From Aduncisulcus paluster (lineage: Eukaryota; Fornicata), in contig BQXS01012480.1 in NCBI GenBank assembly GCA_024181965.1, positions 1,797-27,513 of the forward strand: 25,717 bases of DNA, written 5' to 3'. The notes under the pieces were generated by a model. That model was not told the DNA's origin. It was given only the letters and a program-made list of their open reading frames with translations, and searched no databases. This document shows, piece after piece, positions 7,676 to 16,254 of the stretch; the first letter of the stretch is position 1; every line of letters begins with the position of its first letter. Both the position numbers and the translations under genes were made by a program.

Positions 7676-8290
7676 TTACAGTCCATCTCCATGCATAACT
7701 GATTTGTGCAGAACTTCCTCTGATATGGTTAAAATAATATCGAAGTCATTAATAATTTTTGCGGGTTTAGTAAATACTAAGCGAGAATGAGTATGTTCAG
7801 GGGTAATTTTAACAGATAATAAACCATCTTCTTCACAAGCAAATATTATAAATGGAAATTTTAACCGTCTTCCTGGTGGAGCAGATACTTTTTCATTATG
7901 AGCAGATATAGCTTTCAAACCTTTTAGTAATGATGAAGAACGTTTAATTCTTGTTTTTAATTCAGCTTTTTGTTCTTTTAATTCCTCTATTGTCTCTTTT
8001 GCACTTGTAACGGTCGATTTAGGAGGACCAATCCACTGTATTTCTTTCTTATTTCTTCTAATATATTTGAGAGCTTGCATAACATTTTCTGCATCATAAA
8101 TTCTTCTCTGAACGGTTTTATCAGTTGAATCTATTGCATCCCCACCTTCATTGATGCACCTAACCACTTCTTGTGTCAGTTGAAAATGAGACATAGTATG
8201 AAATTCGCTTAATATTTTTGTAACAAGTTTGGCAATTGAGCGCAAACTTTTGGGACCTCCTTCCCTTCTTCTTTTCTTTTCTTTCGTCAT
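7676..8290 (-). CDS. TFDP: DP-type transcription factor (E2F dimerisation partner)
   Basis: DP proteins pair with typical E2Fs through a coiled coil and marked box and contact half of the TTTSSCGC site. This 204-residue protein has the full DP layout: a basic start (KEKKRRR), a winged helix at ~12-88 with the DP signature RRIYDAENVMQAL (61-74) and KKEIQWIGPP (81-90), a coiled coil at ~96-128, then a marked-box-like region at ~140-185 (LKFPFIIFACEE ... PAKIINDFDI). Animal DPs are longer (~410) because of terminal extensions; plant and protist DPs are shorter. It lies on the same strand as the atypical E2F, about 3.4 kb away with three genes between. Atypical E2Fs normally do not need DP, so a separate typical E2F is expected elsewhere in the genome. 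Confidence 0.93.
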   Translation of the reverse strand: MTKEKKRRREGGPKSLRSIAKLVTKILSEFHTMSHFQLTQEVVRCINEGGDAIDSTDKTVQRRIYDAENVMQALKYIRRNKKEIQWIGPPKSTVTSAKETIEELKEQKAELKTRIKRSSSLLKGLKAISAHNEKVSAPPGRRLKFPFIIFACEEDGLLSVKITPEHTHSRLVFTKPAKIINDFDIILTISEEVLHKSVMHGDGL

Positions 8291-8557
8291 AATGTCAAAG
8301 AAACATTCCGCTTCTACAAGTTGAAAATGAATTTCCTAAAATGCAATAATTTATGAATTTCAGGATATAGTCCGCTGGCTTTCGACAGTTTTATTTTTTG
8401 ATCTCTACAATTTCATGCATACAGGAAGACTCTTTCTACTGACTGATATTCAAGTTTATATGCATTTTCAACCAAAAATAAATATTTATATTTCATTTTT
8501 ATTGAGGTAGATAAATATTCTAACTTTGGAAAAGGTCGCTGCGCTCTTTAACAAAAA
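8291..8557. promoter_or_regulatory. Divergent promoter region between DP and the thioesterase
   Basis: This 267-bp AT-rich gap separates the DP start (minus) from the thioesterase start (plus) and must hold the promoters of both. No TTTSSCGC-type E2F site or other recognisable motif was seen. Confidence 0.5.
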
Positions 8558-9106
8558 ATGAAGAAAAAAAATCTCGATTGCTGTTGTAATATGAGTATCT
8601 CACTTTTTAGAGCATTTTCATCCATTCCAGAAGTCTTGGAACAGGCTGGAATTGCTATAGGTGCACAGAAAAGCATGGATTTTAAGGTACAAAAAGAACA
8701 TACAACCAATCGTTTCAAGATCCCAGGTATGAAACTTTCTTTTTAATTTTTCGATAATTAAATCCATGAATGATATGAATTATTTTGTTATATTTATTTT
8801 TTACTTTTAAAATGAATTTTAGGTATGGATGTGTTAAGCACTCCTTCAATGTTGCTCATGATGGAGCTTACAGCTGCTCAACTGGTTGAAGATAAGGTAC
8901 CAATTGAGAAATACGGGAGTGTTGGATACAAAGTCAATATTTCTCACCTTAGGCCAACAACTCTTGGGAGAACAGTGACATGTGAGGCCAAACTCACGGA
9001 AATAGACGGAAAGAAATTGAAATTTGATGTTAAAGCCATGGATGGTGATACTATTCTTGGAAAAGGAAGTCATAATAGAGCAATTATTCCATCTCCAAAA
9101 ATGTGA
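8558..9106 (+). CDS. FlK-like hotdog-fold thioesterase, two exons
   Basis: Small acyl-CoA-type thioesterase of the fluoroacetyl-CoA thioesterase (FlK)-like hotdog family. Exons 8558-8726 and 8823-9106 join to give 150 residues. Splicing creates KIPG-MDVLSTPSMLLMMELTA, which matches the family pattern with the catalytic Thr-x7-Glu pair (T63, E71). The HLRPTTLGRTV block supplies the catalytic His (H98) and the GxxVxxEA strand follows. These correspond to the Thr/Glu/His triad of FlK. Substrate is unknown; most relatives are uncharacterised and fluoroacetate itself is unlikely. The first ~35 residues have no family counterpart. An internal Met12 begins MSISLFRAFSS, which could be a short organelle-targeting leader. 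Most close relatives I know of are bacterial, so transfer followed by intron gain is possible but untested. Confidence 0.8.
8727..8822 (+). other. Spliceosomal intron in the thioesterase gene
   Basis: A 96-nt intron, GTATGA...GAATTTTAG, placed after the first base of the Gly57 codon. The unspliced frame stops within the intron. Removing it joins two halves of a conserved hotdog motif. The 5' end resembles that of the E2F intron (GTATG) and both end in TTTTAG. Confidence 0.9.
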
Positions 9107-9413
9107 GGAATAATAGGATCTTCCGTCTGGTATCAACACTTGTGTTTGATCATTTTAACTTGAGTATTGCTCTAATTCAGCTTCTATCAATTAAAAAGGG
9201 AGTTGGTACTGCCTCGGTTTTGAGCATCTTCTGTCGCCAAAGCACTCTCTCTCTGCTTTGGGGGCTAATAAATAGGTATTTGTGATCCATTTTTGGAATT
9301 TGTTGATGTAAAATATTTTATTACTTACTCATTCTGTTTTTTGAGGATATTCATTATGCATTCTGTTTTTCGAGGATTCAAGAAAATTGAAATGATTTTC
9401 TCCTGAATACACA
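9107..9413. promoter_or_regulatory. Intergenic: thioesterase 3' end and kinesin-like promoter
   Basis: This 307-bp gap holds a perfect 8-bp hairpin, CCAAAGCA / TGCTTTGG with a CT-repeat loop (9237-9261), followed by AATAAA at 9267-9272, probably the thioesterase 3' end. Upstream of the kinesin-like start there is an 18-bp direct repeat with one mismatch (9331-9348 and 9360-9377, ATTCTGTTTTTYGAGGAT). No gene is seen. Confidence 0.55.
9331..9377 (+). repeat. 18-bp direct repeat upstream of the kinesin-like gene
   Basis: ATTCTGTTTTTTGAGGAT at 9331 and the same with one T-to-C change at 9360, 29 bp apart, ending 36 bp before the ATG at 9414. The placement suggests a regulatory element, but nothing in the sequence proves it. 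Confidence 0.6.
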
Positions 9414-11110
9414 ATGCCTGACGAAAAAAAACGGAATGTTTCCGTTGTAATATGTTGTAAAACATCTGATAAAACGAAAAAATCTCCCCTTCAATTCAGA
9501 TATAAACAGTCAGGTTCACTTTCATGTAAATGCTTTAGTTATGGAGATGAAAGAAAAAAAGTATTCGAATTAAAAGAAAAAAATGATCTTAAATCAAATA
9601 TTAAGTTCAGTTCATACTGGTTGCCACCAGAAAAACAACAAATGCATATTGAATCTCGTGCTGAGGTTTCTGAGAAGATTTTAAATGCCATGTGTCTTAA
9701 AAGGAGTGTAATATTTGCCAGTTTTGGTGTTTTTGGTGCTGGAAAAACTAGTACTATGGGATTTTCGCTAGAATCAATGGAGGCCATGATGGGTCGAATC
9801 AAAATGAGAGAAGAAAAACACAAAGATTTTATGCTTCTTGGGTCTCGAACCAAAGAAAGGAAGAAACCTTTTGTTGTTTGTAAGCCTAATTTCCCATCTT
9901 TAGGGTTATTTGGTGCCGCTGTTGATTGGATGTATGAAATCGCCATTAAAGTTGATAAATGTATATGCATCCTTGAATTCCGTGATGGAACGGTATACGA
10001 TCATGTCCATAAAATGCAAAGACCTTACGTCGATCTCAGAGACGAGATAGATCGCCCTTTCCCAGACGAAGTCCCCCATGGTCAAAATGGGGATCCGTTA
10101 GCTGAATATTGGAGTGAAAAGATTACGTCTGCTAAAGAAATGCTTGAAATTACGAAAGAAAGCTTTACTAACCGCTCTTCTGATGACCCAAAAATCAGTG
10201 TGAAAAGTCGGCGCTCTATCTTCATGGTTTGTGTTAAATTCTCGAAAAAACAAGAAAATACGTACGCTACATTCATCGATTCACCTGATTTCGCCTTTTT
10301 ATTCAGCATTAGACGTCAACAAAAGCAATTAACAGAAAAACGTCTGAAAATCTTTACAAGATTATCCAACCTCACAAATCAGATTAAAGATGCTATTTTA
10401 TCCTCATTTTCTGTCAAAAGTAGGGAGTTTGAGCGTGATCAGCCCGTTGTATTTTATAAATTGACGGCTTCTCCCCTATTCAATGCTGATGTCGTTTTGC
10501 TCCCCTTAATATCTGATAGATCTGACAGATATTACTACAACAATGAATTGATTAACTATATTATTGGTATAAAACGTGAGATTGCAGCCATTTGTTCCCA
10601 AGGCGACCCTCGAATTGGTGGTGGTCAATATGGTGTGAATGAGTGGGCTGCCGAGCATGATAAAGAAGCCAAAAGAAATCCGATACCGCCTCCCATTGAT
10701 ATCTCTGCCCTCAAGAAGCTCCATACCCCCCCATCTACTCTCAAAAGACCCGCCCACTCAAGTCATTATCCCTCTACTATCATGGGATCAAGCGGGATAA
10801 TATCTCCTGGAGCAGGAATGAAGCAACAACATGGTGGAGGTAGTCAAGCCTTTCAGCCCCATCATGCCAAACAGATAGATCGTATCCACACTCCCGAGGC
10901 CTCCGCTGCTCTCTTGTCTCCGAAGCATACCAGAGTGTTGATGAACGTCTCCCTCGATCTTCCCCCAAAGCTCTCCGAACTTCAGCGTGCAATCCATGAT
11001 GTGTCCCAATATGCCCACGTTCTTCGAAGGACCTATGCTCTATTGGATGATTATCCCACAGCTGCGTCTGAGTCTGAGTATTCTTTTGCTCTTGAGAGTG
11101 GCGAATGGGA
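9414..11110 (+). CDS. Divergent kinesin-like protein, N-terminal part up to the assembly gap
   Basis: Residues ~8-395 resemble a kinesin motor with strong decay. The P-loop GVFGAGKT (105-112, then STM) fits the GxxGxGKT[S/T] pattern, preceded by the usual FxSFG strand (VIFASFG). IKFSSYWLPPEKQQ at 63-76 corresponds to the FxFDxVFxPxxxQ motif. Switch I (NxxSSRSH) is reduced to KSRRSIFMV (264-272). Switch II (DLAGSE) is replaced by FIDSPDF (287-293), losing the essential glycine. VVFYKLTASPLF (345-356) stands where the SKLT helix should be. This suggests a motor that can bind nucleotide weakly or not at all and probably cannot walk. A proline- and serine-rich linker follows. The frame reaches the N gap at 11111. 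Once the duplicated 252 bp is collapsed it continues into 11131-13453, giving about 1,255 residues in total. Confidence 0.72.
10859..11110 (+). repeat. Left copy of the 252-bp duplicated gap flank
   Basis: Identical to 11131-11382. The two copies flank a run of 20 N. This is most simply the same stretch placed on both sides of a scaffold gap. Confidence 0.95.
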
Positions 11111-11130
11111 NNNNNNNNNNNNNNNNNNNN
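11111..11130. other. Assembly gap, 20 N
   Basis: A fixed-length run of N inside the kinesin-like gene. Both flanks carry the same 252 bp, so the gap is probably negative: the contigs overlap and no sequence is missing. Confidence 0.97.
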
Positions 11131-11382
11131 CCATCATGCCAAACAGATAGATCGTATCCACACTCCCGAGGCCTCCGCTGCTCTCTTGTCTCCGAAGCAT
11201 ACCAGAGTGTTGATGAACGTCTCCCTCGATCTTCCCCCAAAGCTCTCCGAACTTCAGCGTGCAATCCATGATGTGTCCCAATATGCCCACGTTCTTCGAA
11301 GGACCTATGCTCTATTGGATGATTATCCCACAGCTGCGTCTGAGTCTGAGTATTCTTTTGCTCTTGAGAGTGGCGAATGGGA
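11131..11382 (+). repeat. Right copy of the 252-bp duplicated gap flank
   Basis: Identical to 10859-11110. The offset is 272 bp, so the reading frame changes in the literal sequence. It matches again when one copy and the gap are removed. Confidence 0.95.
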
Positions 11383-13453
11383 GTATTTGAGTTCCATTTT
11401 GAAAGCCACGCCAACCAAATTCCTTCTTTCACTTGAGAAGTCTATCGAAGTTGCCAAGTCTTCGTTGACTCAGATTCTTATTAGTTCACGTGGGTGTGTT
11501 GATGACCTTACAAAACGATTTGATGAACAAAATTCAAACAACGAAACGCTAATGGATATTGTTGACATTGATAAACAACACCAACAGAATCCTAGACCCG
11601 TTATTGTGAAAACAAAGATGATTGGACTTGGGAAAAAAACTGACCATCGAGCTAAATCGAGTAGAAAATCGTCTAAAAATAGATCATTGCGCGTTGAATC
11701 TCAAGACTTACCACCCAAAAGGAATTCCGCCGAGCTTTTTGCCGAGAACGAAGCTCATGAAGCCACTGAGCGAGAAGAGCAGGCCATGAGGAGGGAAAAA
11801 GAGAAGGAAGAGGAAGAGAAGAAGAGGAAAGCAAGAGAAGAAGAGGAAGAAGAAAAGAAGAGGAAAGAAGAGGAAACGAGGAAGCAAAAAGAAGAAGAGG
11901 AAAGGAAGAGAAGAGAAGAGGAAGAGGAACGTTTGAAGAAGGAAAGAGAAAAAGAAGAAGAAGAAAGGAAACAGAAAGAAAAGGAAGAAGAAGAGAGGAA
12001 ACGAAAAGCAGAAGAAGAACGTTTGAGGAAGCAGAGAGAAGAAGAGGAAGAGGAAGAAAGAAGAAAGGAAGAAGAAGAAAAGAAGAGGAAAGAAATTGAA
12101 GAAGAGAAAAGAAGGAAGGAAATGGAAGAAGAGGAAGAAGAGAAGAAGAGAAAAGCAAAAGAACAGGAGAAAATGGAAGAAGAAGCGAGAAAATCAAATG
12201 AAGAGGAAGAGGAAGAAATGTTAAAGGAAGATAACGATTACAGTAGTGCAGACATTGATGGAGCTCATTCAGAGTCTCCATCTGAGGAACAAGAAAGGGG
12301 TGGAAGAGAAAGAAATAGTCCTGAGATCAGGCAAGAGGATAACAACGAATCTGAGTTTGACATTGGGGAACAAGACACTCCTTCCGTTCATCGTGAAGAG
12401 TATCATGTGGAAAAGAACGATGATCAAGGTCTAACGGAAACAGATGGGTTTGACGATGCCACAACTTCAGACAGTTCTGATAGTGTCGATGAAAGGCAAG
12501 TTACGGTTACCAAGGCAGAGAATCCGGTTGAGGAAAGTATAAGTCCGGTTCCAACCGGCAAAGAATCGGACGTTAACGAATCAGAGTTTGATGACGCAAC
12601 AACTTCTTCTGATAGCGTTGATGAAAGGCAAGTCACCGATACACCCCAGACTCAACCTCCTGTCGATCATTCTGATTCGGTTCAAATTAATAAGGAATCT
12701 GAGTTAAATGAATCAGAATTTGATGACGCGACAACTTCTTCTGACAGTGTCGATGAGAGACAAGTCGAAGTGATGGTAACTCAGACAAAAGTATCAGCTG
12801 ATCAAATTGATCCGGTTGAGGAAAGTATAAGTCCGGTCCCAGCCGATAGAGAATCAGATGTCAATGAATCAGAGTTTGACGATGCCACGACTTCTGATAG
12901 TGTGGATGAAAGACAAGTCACCGTTGCTACTCCCATGCAGGTGGAGTCTACAGTTGATCAAACCAGTAATCCCGTTCAACCCAATAAGGAATCAGATGTC
13001 AATGAATCAGAGTTTGACGATGCAACCAGTAGTATTGATGAGAGACAAGTTACCATGGATAACAAGACAAAACTTCAAGCCGATAGCACCAATCCGGTCC
13101 AAACCGGCAAAGAATCTGAGTTCGATGAATCAGAGTTCGATATTGGAGAGCAAGATACCCCTTCTGTCCATCGTGAGGATTCTGAGCCTGTCAAAGCTGC
13201 TGATCAGACCCAATCAGAAGAGTATGATGACGCTACAACTTCTGATTCATTCGGGGATGGCCGAGTAAGCACTCCAAAGATGAATCATGTGCCCGAAGAA
13301 GGTGAAAGTGAAGAAAATCTTGGAGAGGAAGAAGAAGAAGAAGAGGAAGAAGAAGAAGAGGAAGAAGAAGAAGAGGAAGAGGAAGAGGAAGAGGAAGAAG
13401 AAGAGGAGTCTGGTTTTGATCAAGGCGGTTATTCTGGATCTAGTGATTTCTAA
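11131..13453 (+). CDS. Kinesin-like protein, C-terminal part: charged coiled coil and acidic repeats
   Basis: Continuation of the 9414 gene. The first 252 bp duplicate the end of the left part. A predicted helical region follows, then from about 11780 to 12230 a long Glu/Lys/Arg-rich single-helix or coiled-coil stretch (EEERKRREEEEERLKKE type). From 12346 to 13270 there are acidic repeats built on NESEFDDATTSSDSVDERQV, then a nearly pure Glu run (13323-13410), and the protein ends SGSSDF with a TAA at 13451-13453. The charged part is 100% identical at DNA level over 198-258 bp to pieces downstream at 19755 and 20906. Low-complexity tails of this kind are seen in microtubule-associated proteins, so a structural microtubule role is plausible; that is inference. 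Confidence 0.7.
11851..12108 (+). repeat. Glu/Arg-rich cassette shared with the 19.7-21.2 kb mosaic (reference copy)
   Basis: A 258-bp purine-rich coding segment. It is identical base for base to 20906-21163, and its part 11855-12052 (198 bp) is identical to 19755-19952. Shorter pieces recur near 20105-20255 and 21505-21640. Third codon positions are identical too, so the copies are recent or artefactual. Confidence 0.9.
12346..13270 (+). repeat. Acidic repeats (ESEFDDATTSSDSVDERQV type)
   Basis: Five clear copies and one degenerate copy of a ~24-residue unit with consensus ESDVNESEFDDATTSSDSV followed by DERQV. Spacers of ~15-25 residues carry NPV/DPV motifs. A related unit, ESEFDIGEQDTPSVHRE, brackets the array at about 12349 and 13120. 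DNA copies differ at several silent sites, so this array is older than the cassette copies. Confidence 0.85.
13323..13410 (+). repeat. Poly-Glu microsatellite (GAA/GAG)n
   Basis: About 29 Glu codons in a row close to the C-terminus of the kinesin-like protein. A likely site of length variation. Confidence 0.9.
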
Positions 13454-14202
13454 TCGCCTTTATAAAAGTGTCGTACAATCTCATATTGTTGTTGAGTTTT
13501 CCCTGTTTATTTTTATCTCATCCCTGATATCTTATTACGATTATTAATTTATATATTTATATATATTCAAATATCTTTTATTCTTTTTAGTATTTCTATA
13601 TTCAATCGATCTGTAGTGTGATAAACGATTAGAATCAAAAAAATATCCCAATTCAGTCTATTATCTGAAACTTCGAGGCTGGACAATCTGACTTTTTCAA
13701 TTTTATATATATATTTTTTTTAAATTTTTTTAATTTTTTTTTTTTTTTTTACTTTTTCGATACGATCTCAATCTCAGATCAGTCAATAGATAACATTAAT
13801 CTCATTAGGCAAGAGAATATATTAGATACTTCAATGTCACAAATGAAATAAGATATCTATCATGATTCATAACACTTCGATATCTATAATAATAGATATT
13901 TATCATGAATTTATAATGATGATACCAAATTGATGGCCAGTGATAGTTTAAAAGGAATTATTGAAATATTTTCATTATGAATTGATCACTATTCCTCAGC
14001 ACATTGAGTTTTAATAAACATTTCGAGTAGATTGGAATTGGACTCCATTAAGAGCTTTGAATAATACTTCAATAAATAGACAGGAATTCGAAGAACGAAG
14101 CTTATTGATACTAAGATAGATGTGATATTATTGTACAGCTATATATAAGCAATAGTACAGAATAATTGATGATCAGAAGCAGATCTCTGAAAATCAAAAT
14201 AT
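13454..14202. other. AT-rich convergent intergenic region
   Basis: A 749-bp gap between the 3' ends of the kinesin-like gene (plus) and ribophorin I (minus). It holds long T/A runs (13704-13752). It also has a perfect inverted repeat ATATCTAT-AATA-ATAGATAT at 13880-13899, and a loose direct repeat of AGATATYTATCATGA at 13851 and 13894. No ORF or RNA gene was recognised. Confidence 0.7.
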
Positions 14203-16254
14203 TCACTCGTCATGTTCATCATTCTTCTCCTCTTTCTCCTCTCTCTCCTCTTCATTACCAGGATTAGAGATATCTTTGGCATCTGACTTCTCATCTCTAT
14301 CTTCTTTCTCCTCGTCTTCTTTCTCTTCTTTCTTCATACACTGCTCTTCACCAACTTTCTCATCTTCTTTCTCACCTCCACACACCCATAGAAGACCCCC
14401 AAGGAACAAAAGGATAACGAATAATCCGATAATGATTCGGCACACCCGCATCCACGTTCCCCTTGGGATTGGACTCCAGAATGTGAGCTGGAAGTTCTCC
14501 ATGCAGTCAAAAGGACACATTAGAGAAGAAGAGAAGGAGAGAGTAGTAGCAGCAATCATAGTGCCTGAGCTAGATGCACTCAAAGGAACAGGGTTACCTG
14601 TGAACTCAGATGTTTCGTACTTATTTTCGAGGGTATATCCAATGGACATGTCCTCAATATCAATAACACTCTCGAGCTGAGTATTTACAGACAAAGGGGG
14701 AAGAGAAACATCAATGTAGAATTTGTTGATCGGAGATAATGGTCTTGTCAATGAACACATGGGAATAGTGAAGACATATGGTTTATAGGGAAATAGCTTA
14801 TCCATTGTCCGAGACCACCATGGTGATACCAAGTCCAATGAATCAGATGGCAAGAATAATTCCTTGTCTTTCTCCTTAAACACTCCAGCGGATCCAGATG
14901 TTTCGGTTAAAGTCTTGAGAAAGTCCGAGAGAGTGATATTATAAGAAATGTGGAATGAAGTCTTTTGCTGACCCAATATGGGATGTCTGAATTTAACATT
15001 GACGAGTCTTACTTCTTTTTGAGATGTGTCAATGGAAAGTTCCTCAAAAAGACCATCGGGTAAGTCAAAACTTAACATAGATCCGGCAGTTCCAAATGCA
15101 TTATGATTAGAACCAAAGGAGTCACTTGAGAAAGAGTCAAATGAGAAGAAATCATCCACATCAAGAATGGGTTCAAATGTTTCGATTTGGTCCTTGTTCA
15201 GAACATCGATTTGTTCAACATCACCTATTTGGGAATGTACAAGACGTCCAATCGCATCTTCAATTAGAACATCGGTCGCATCTGGAGGAATTTCCATCGA
15301 AAAGGTTGAACTGAACGTTGGAGGGGCAGTAACAGCAGATTTCATGTCAATTCGCTTCATTGTATCATTAGGTGGATGTGGAGCATTGTTAATGATAATA
15401 TATTCATCACGAACATGTAATACGTCCGAAAATGGATACATTGAGAAAGAACGGTGGAGTTCCTCAACGGATAACTGAGAAGAACTCATCAGATAGGACA
15501 AAGATATCATGTGAGGAAGGGGAGGAAGAGCTCCAGTCCTTCTAAGAATATGTCTTGCACGGGTGGGTGGTAAATCTTGGAGAGTACTGCATATAATGCA
15601 GGGATTTCCATCCATAACGGCTGAGGAAGCTAGGGGAGACCATACATGTTCTAAATCTTTGCTATACGATAAATCAACGGTATTAGGTTCAATTGTATCG
15701 AAAGAAGGCTCTGGACGAAGAGTTGATTTCATTATTTTCCCCAATTTACATTGAACAGGAGCTTTTCCACTCCGGACGTGTAATTCTGCAAGATCAGGAA
15801 GATCGCGGATAACAAAGGATGTGGTTTGAGTAGATTTGTATGGAAAAGACAAAGCCATTGGAAATTTATCAAGGAAAACAATAGCATCAGAGGAAATGGT
15901 GGGTAGCTCAGCAGGCTTGTTCTTGAGCATATTGGCGTACATAATCTCTAAGTTGGCTGTCATTTTCCCACCTGGTAATATTCCACGCATAAAATCTATA
16001 ATATAAGTTGTGAATCCAGGGACGTTGAAGGATTCATCTTTTTGAAAGTAAATTAATCCATTGTCAAACTCTCTACGTGCTCTAGTACGCGCTATATAGG
16101 GAATAACTTCATCGGGCATCAATATAAAGAAGGAGTGTGTTTCCCTTTCTCCGTAATTATAAAGAGTGACGGTATCCACTTCGACAATAAAATTACCACG
16201 CAAATCGACCTGTCTATCAACAGTAGCTTCTAATTCTTTATAAAGTAACTCCAT
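14203..16254 (-). CDS. OST1: Ribophorin I / OST1, oligosaccharyltransferase subunit
   Basis: Ribophorin I is a type I ER membrane subunit of the N-glycosylation enzyme and works next to STT3. The 683-residue product follows the family in order: ELEATVDRQVDL near residue 8-19, PGGKMTANLEIMY at ~94-106, the hallmark FPYKSTQTTSF at ~136-146, PPDATDVLIEDAIGRL at ~325-340, and RHPILGQQKTSFHISYN at ~424-440. LPPLSVNTQLESV lies near 530 and a single membrane helix at ~605-627 (VCRIIIGLFVILLFLGGLLWVC). A highly acidic/basic cytosolic tail follows. Unusual points are an acidic, Phe/Ser-rich insert (~350-410) and no signal peptide: conserved sequence begins almost at once after Met1. A signal-bearing exon or frameshifted start upstream is likely. 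Total length is near the usual ~600 plus the insert and tail. Confidence 0.85.
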   Translation of the reverse strand: MELLYKELEATVDRQVDLRGNFIVEVDTVTLYNYGERETHSFFILMPDEVIPYIARTRARREFDNGLIYFQKDESFNVPGFTTYIIDFMRGILPGGKMTANLEIMYANMLKNKPAELPTISSDAIVFLDKFPMALSFPYKSTQTTSFVIRDLPDLAELHVRSGKAPVQCKLGKIMKSTLRPEPSFDTIEPNTVDLSYSKDLEHVWSPLASSAVMDGNPCIICSTLQDLPPTRARHILRRTGALPPLPHMISLSYLMSSSQLSVEELHRSFSMYPFSDVLHVRDEYIIINNAPHPPNDTMKRIDMKSAVTAPPTFSSTFSMEIPPDATDVLIEDAIGRLVHSQIGDVEQIDVLNKDQIETFEPILDVDDFFSFDSFSSDSFGSNHNAFGTAGSMLSFDLPDGLFEELSIDTSQKEVRLVNVKFRHPILGQQKTSFHISYNITLSDFLKTLTETSGSAGVFKEKDKELFLPSDSLDLVSPWWSRTMDKLFPYKPYVFTIPMCSLTRPLSPINKFYIDVSLPPLSVNTQLESVIDIEDMSIGYTLENKYETSEFTGNPVPLSASSSGTMIAATTLSFSSSLMCPFDCMENFQLTFWSPIPRGTWMRVCRIIIGLFVILLFLGGLLWVCGGEKEDEKVGEEQCMKKEEKEDEEKEDRDEKSDAKDISNPGNEEEREEKEEKNDEHDE

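Noticed and set aside
4257-8557. Possible E2F-binding sites (TTTSSCGC) in the promoters of this block
   Set aside because: No clean match was found in the intergenic gaps; the closest GC-rich words are too weak to report.
9539-9970. 143-codon minus-strand ORF
   Set aside because: Antisense to the kinesin-like motor region, which has P-loop evidence on the plus strand.
11673-12281. 202-codon minus-strand ORF rich in Leu, Ser and Phe
   Set aside because: It is the antisense of the Glu/Lys-rich kinesin-like tail. Purine-rich coding strands always give such Leu/Ser/Phe shadows.
13851-13916. Inverted and direct AT-rich repeats, considered as a MITE or origin
   Set aside because: Short, imperfect, and in a region of near-random AT-rich sequence, with no terminal repeats or target-site duplication visible.
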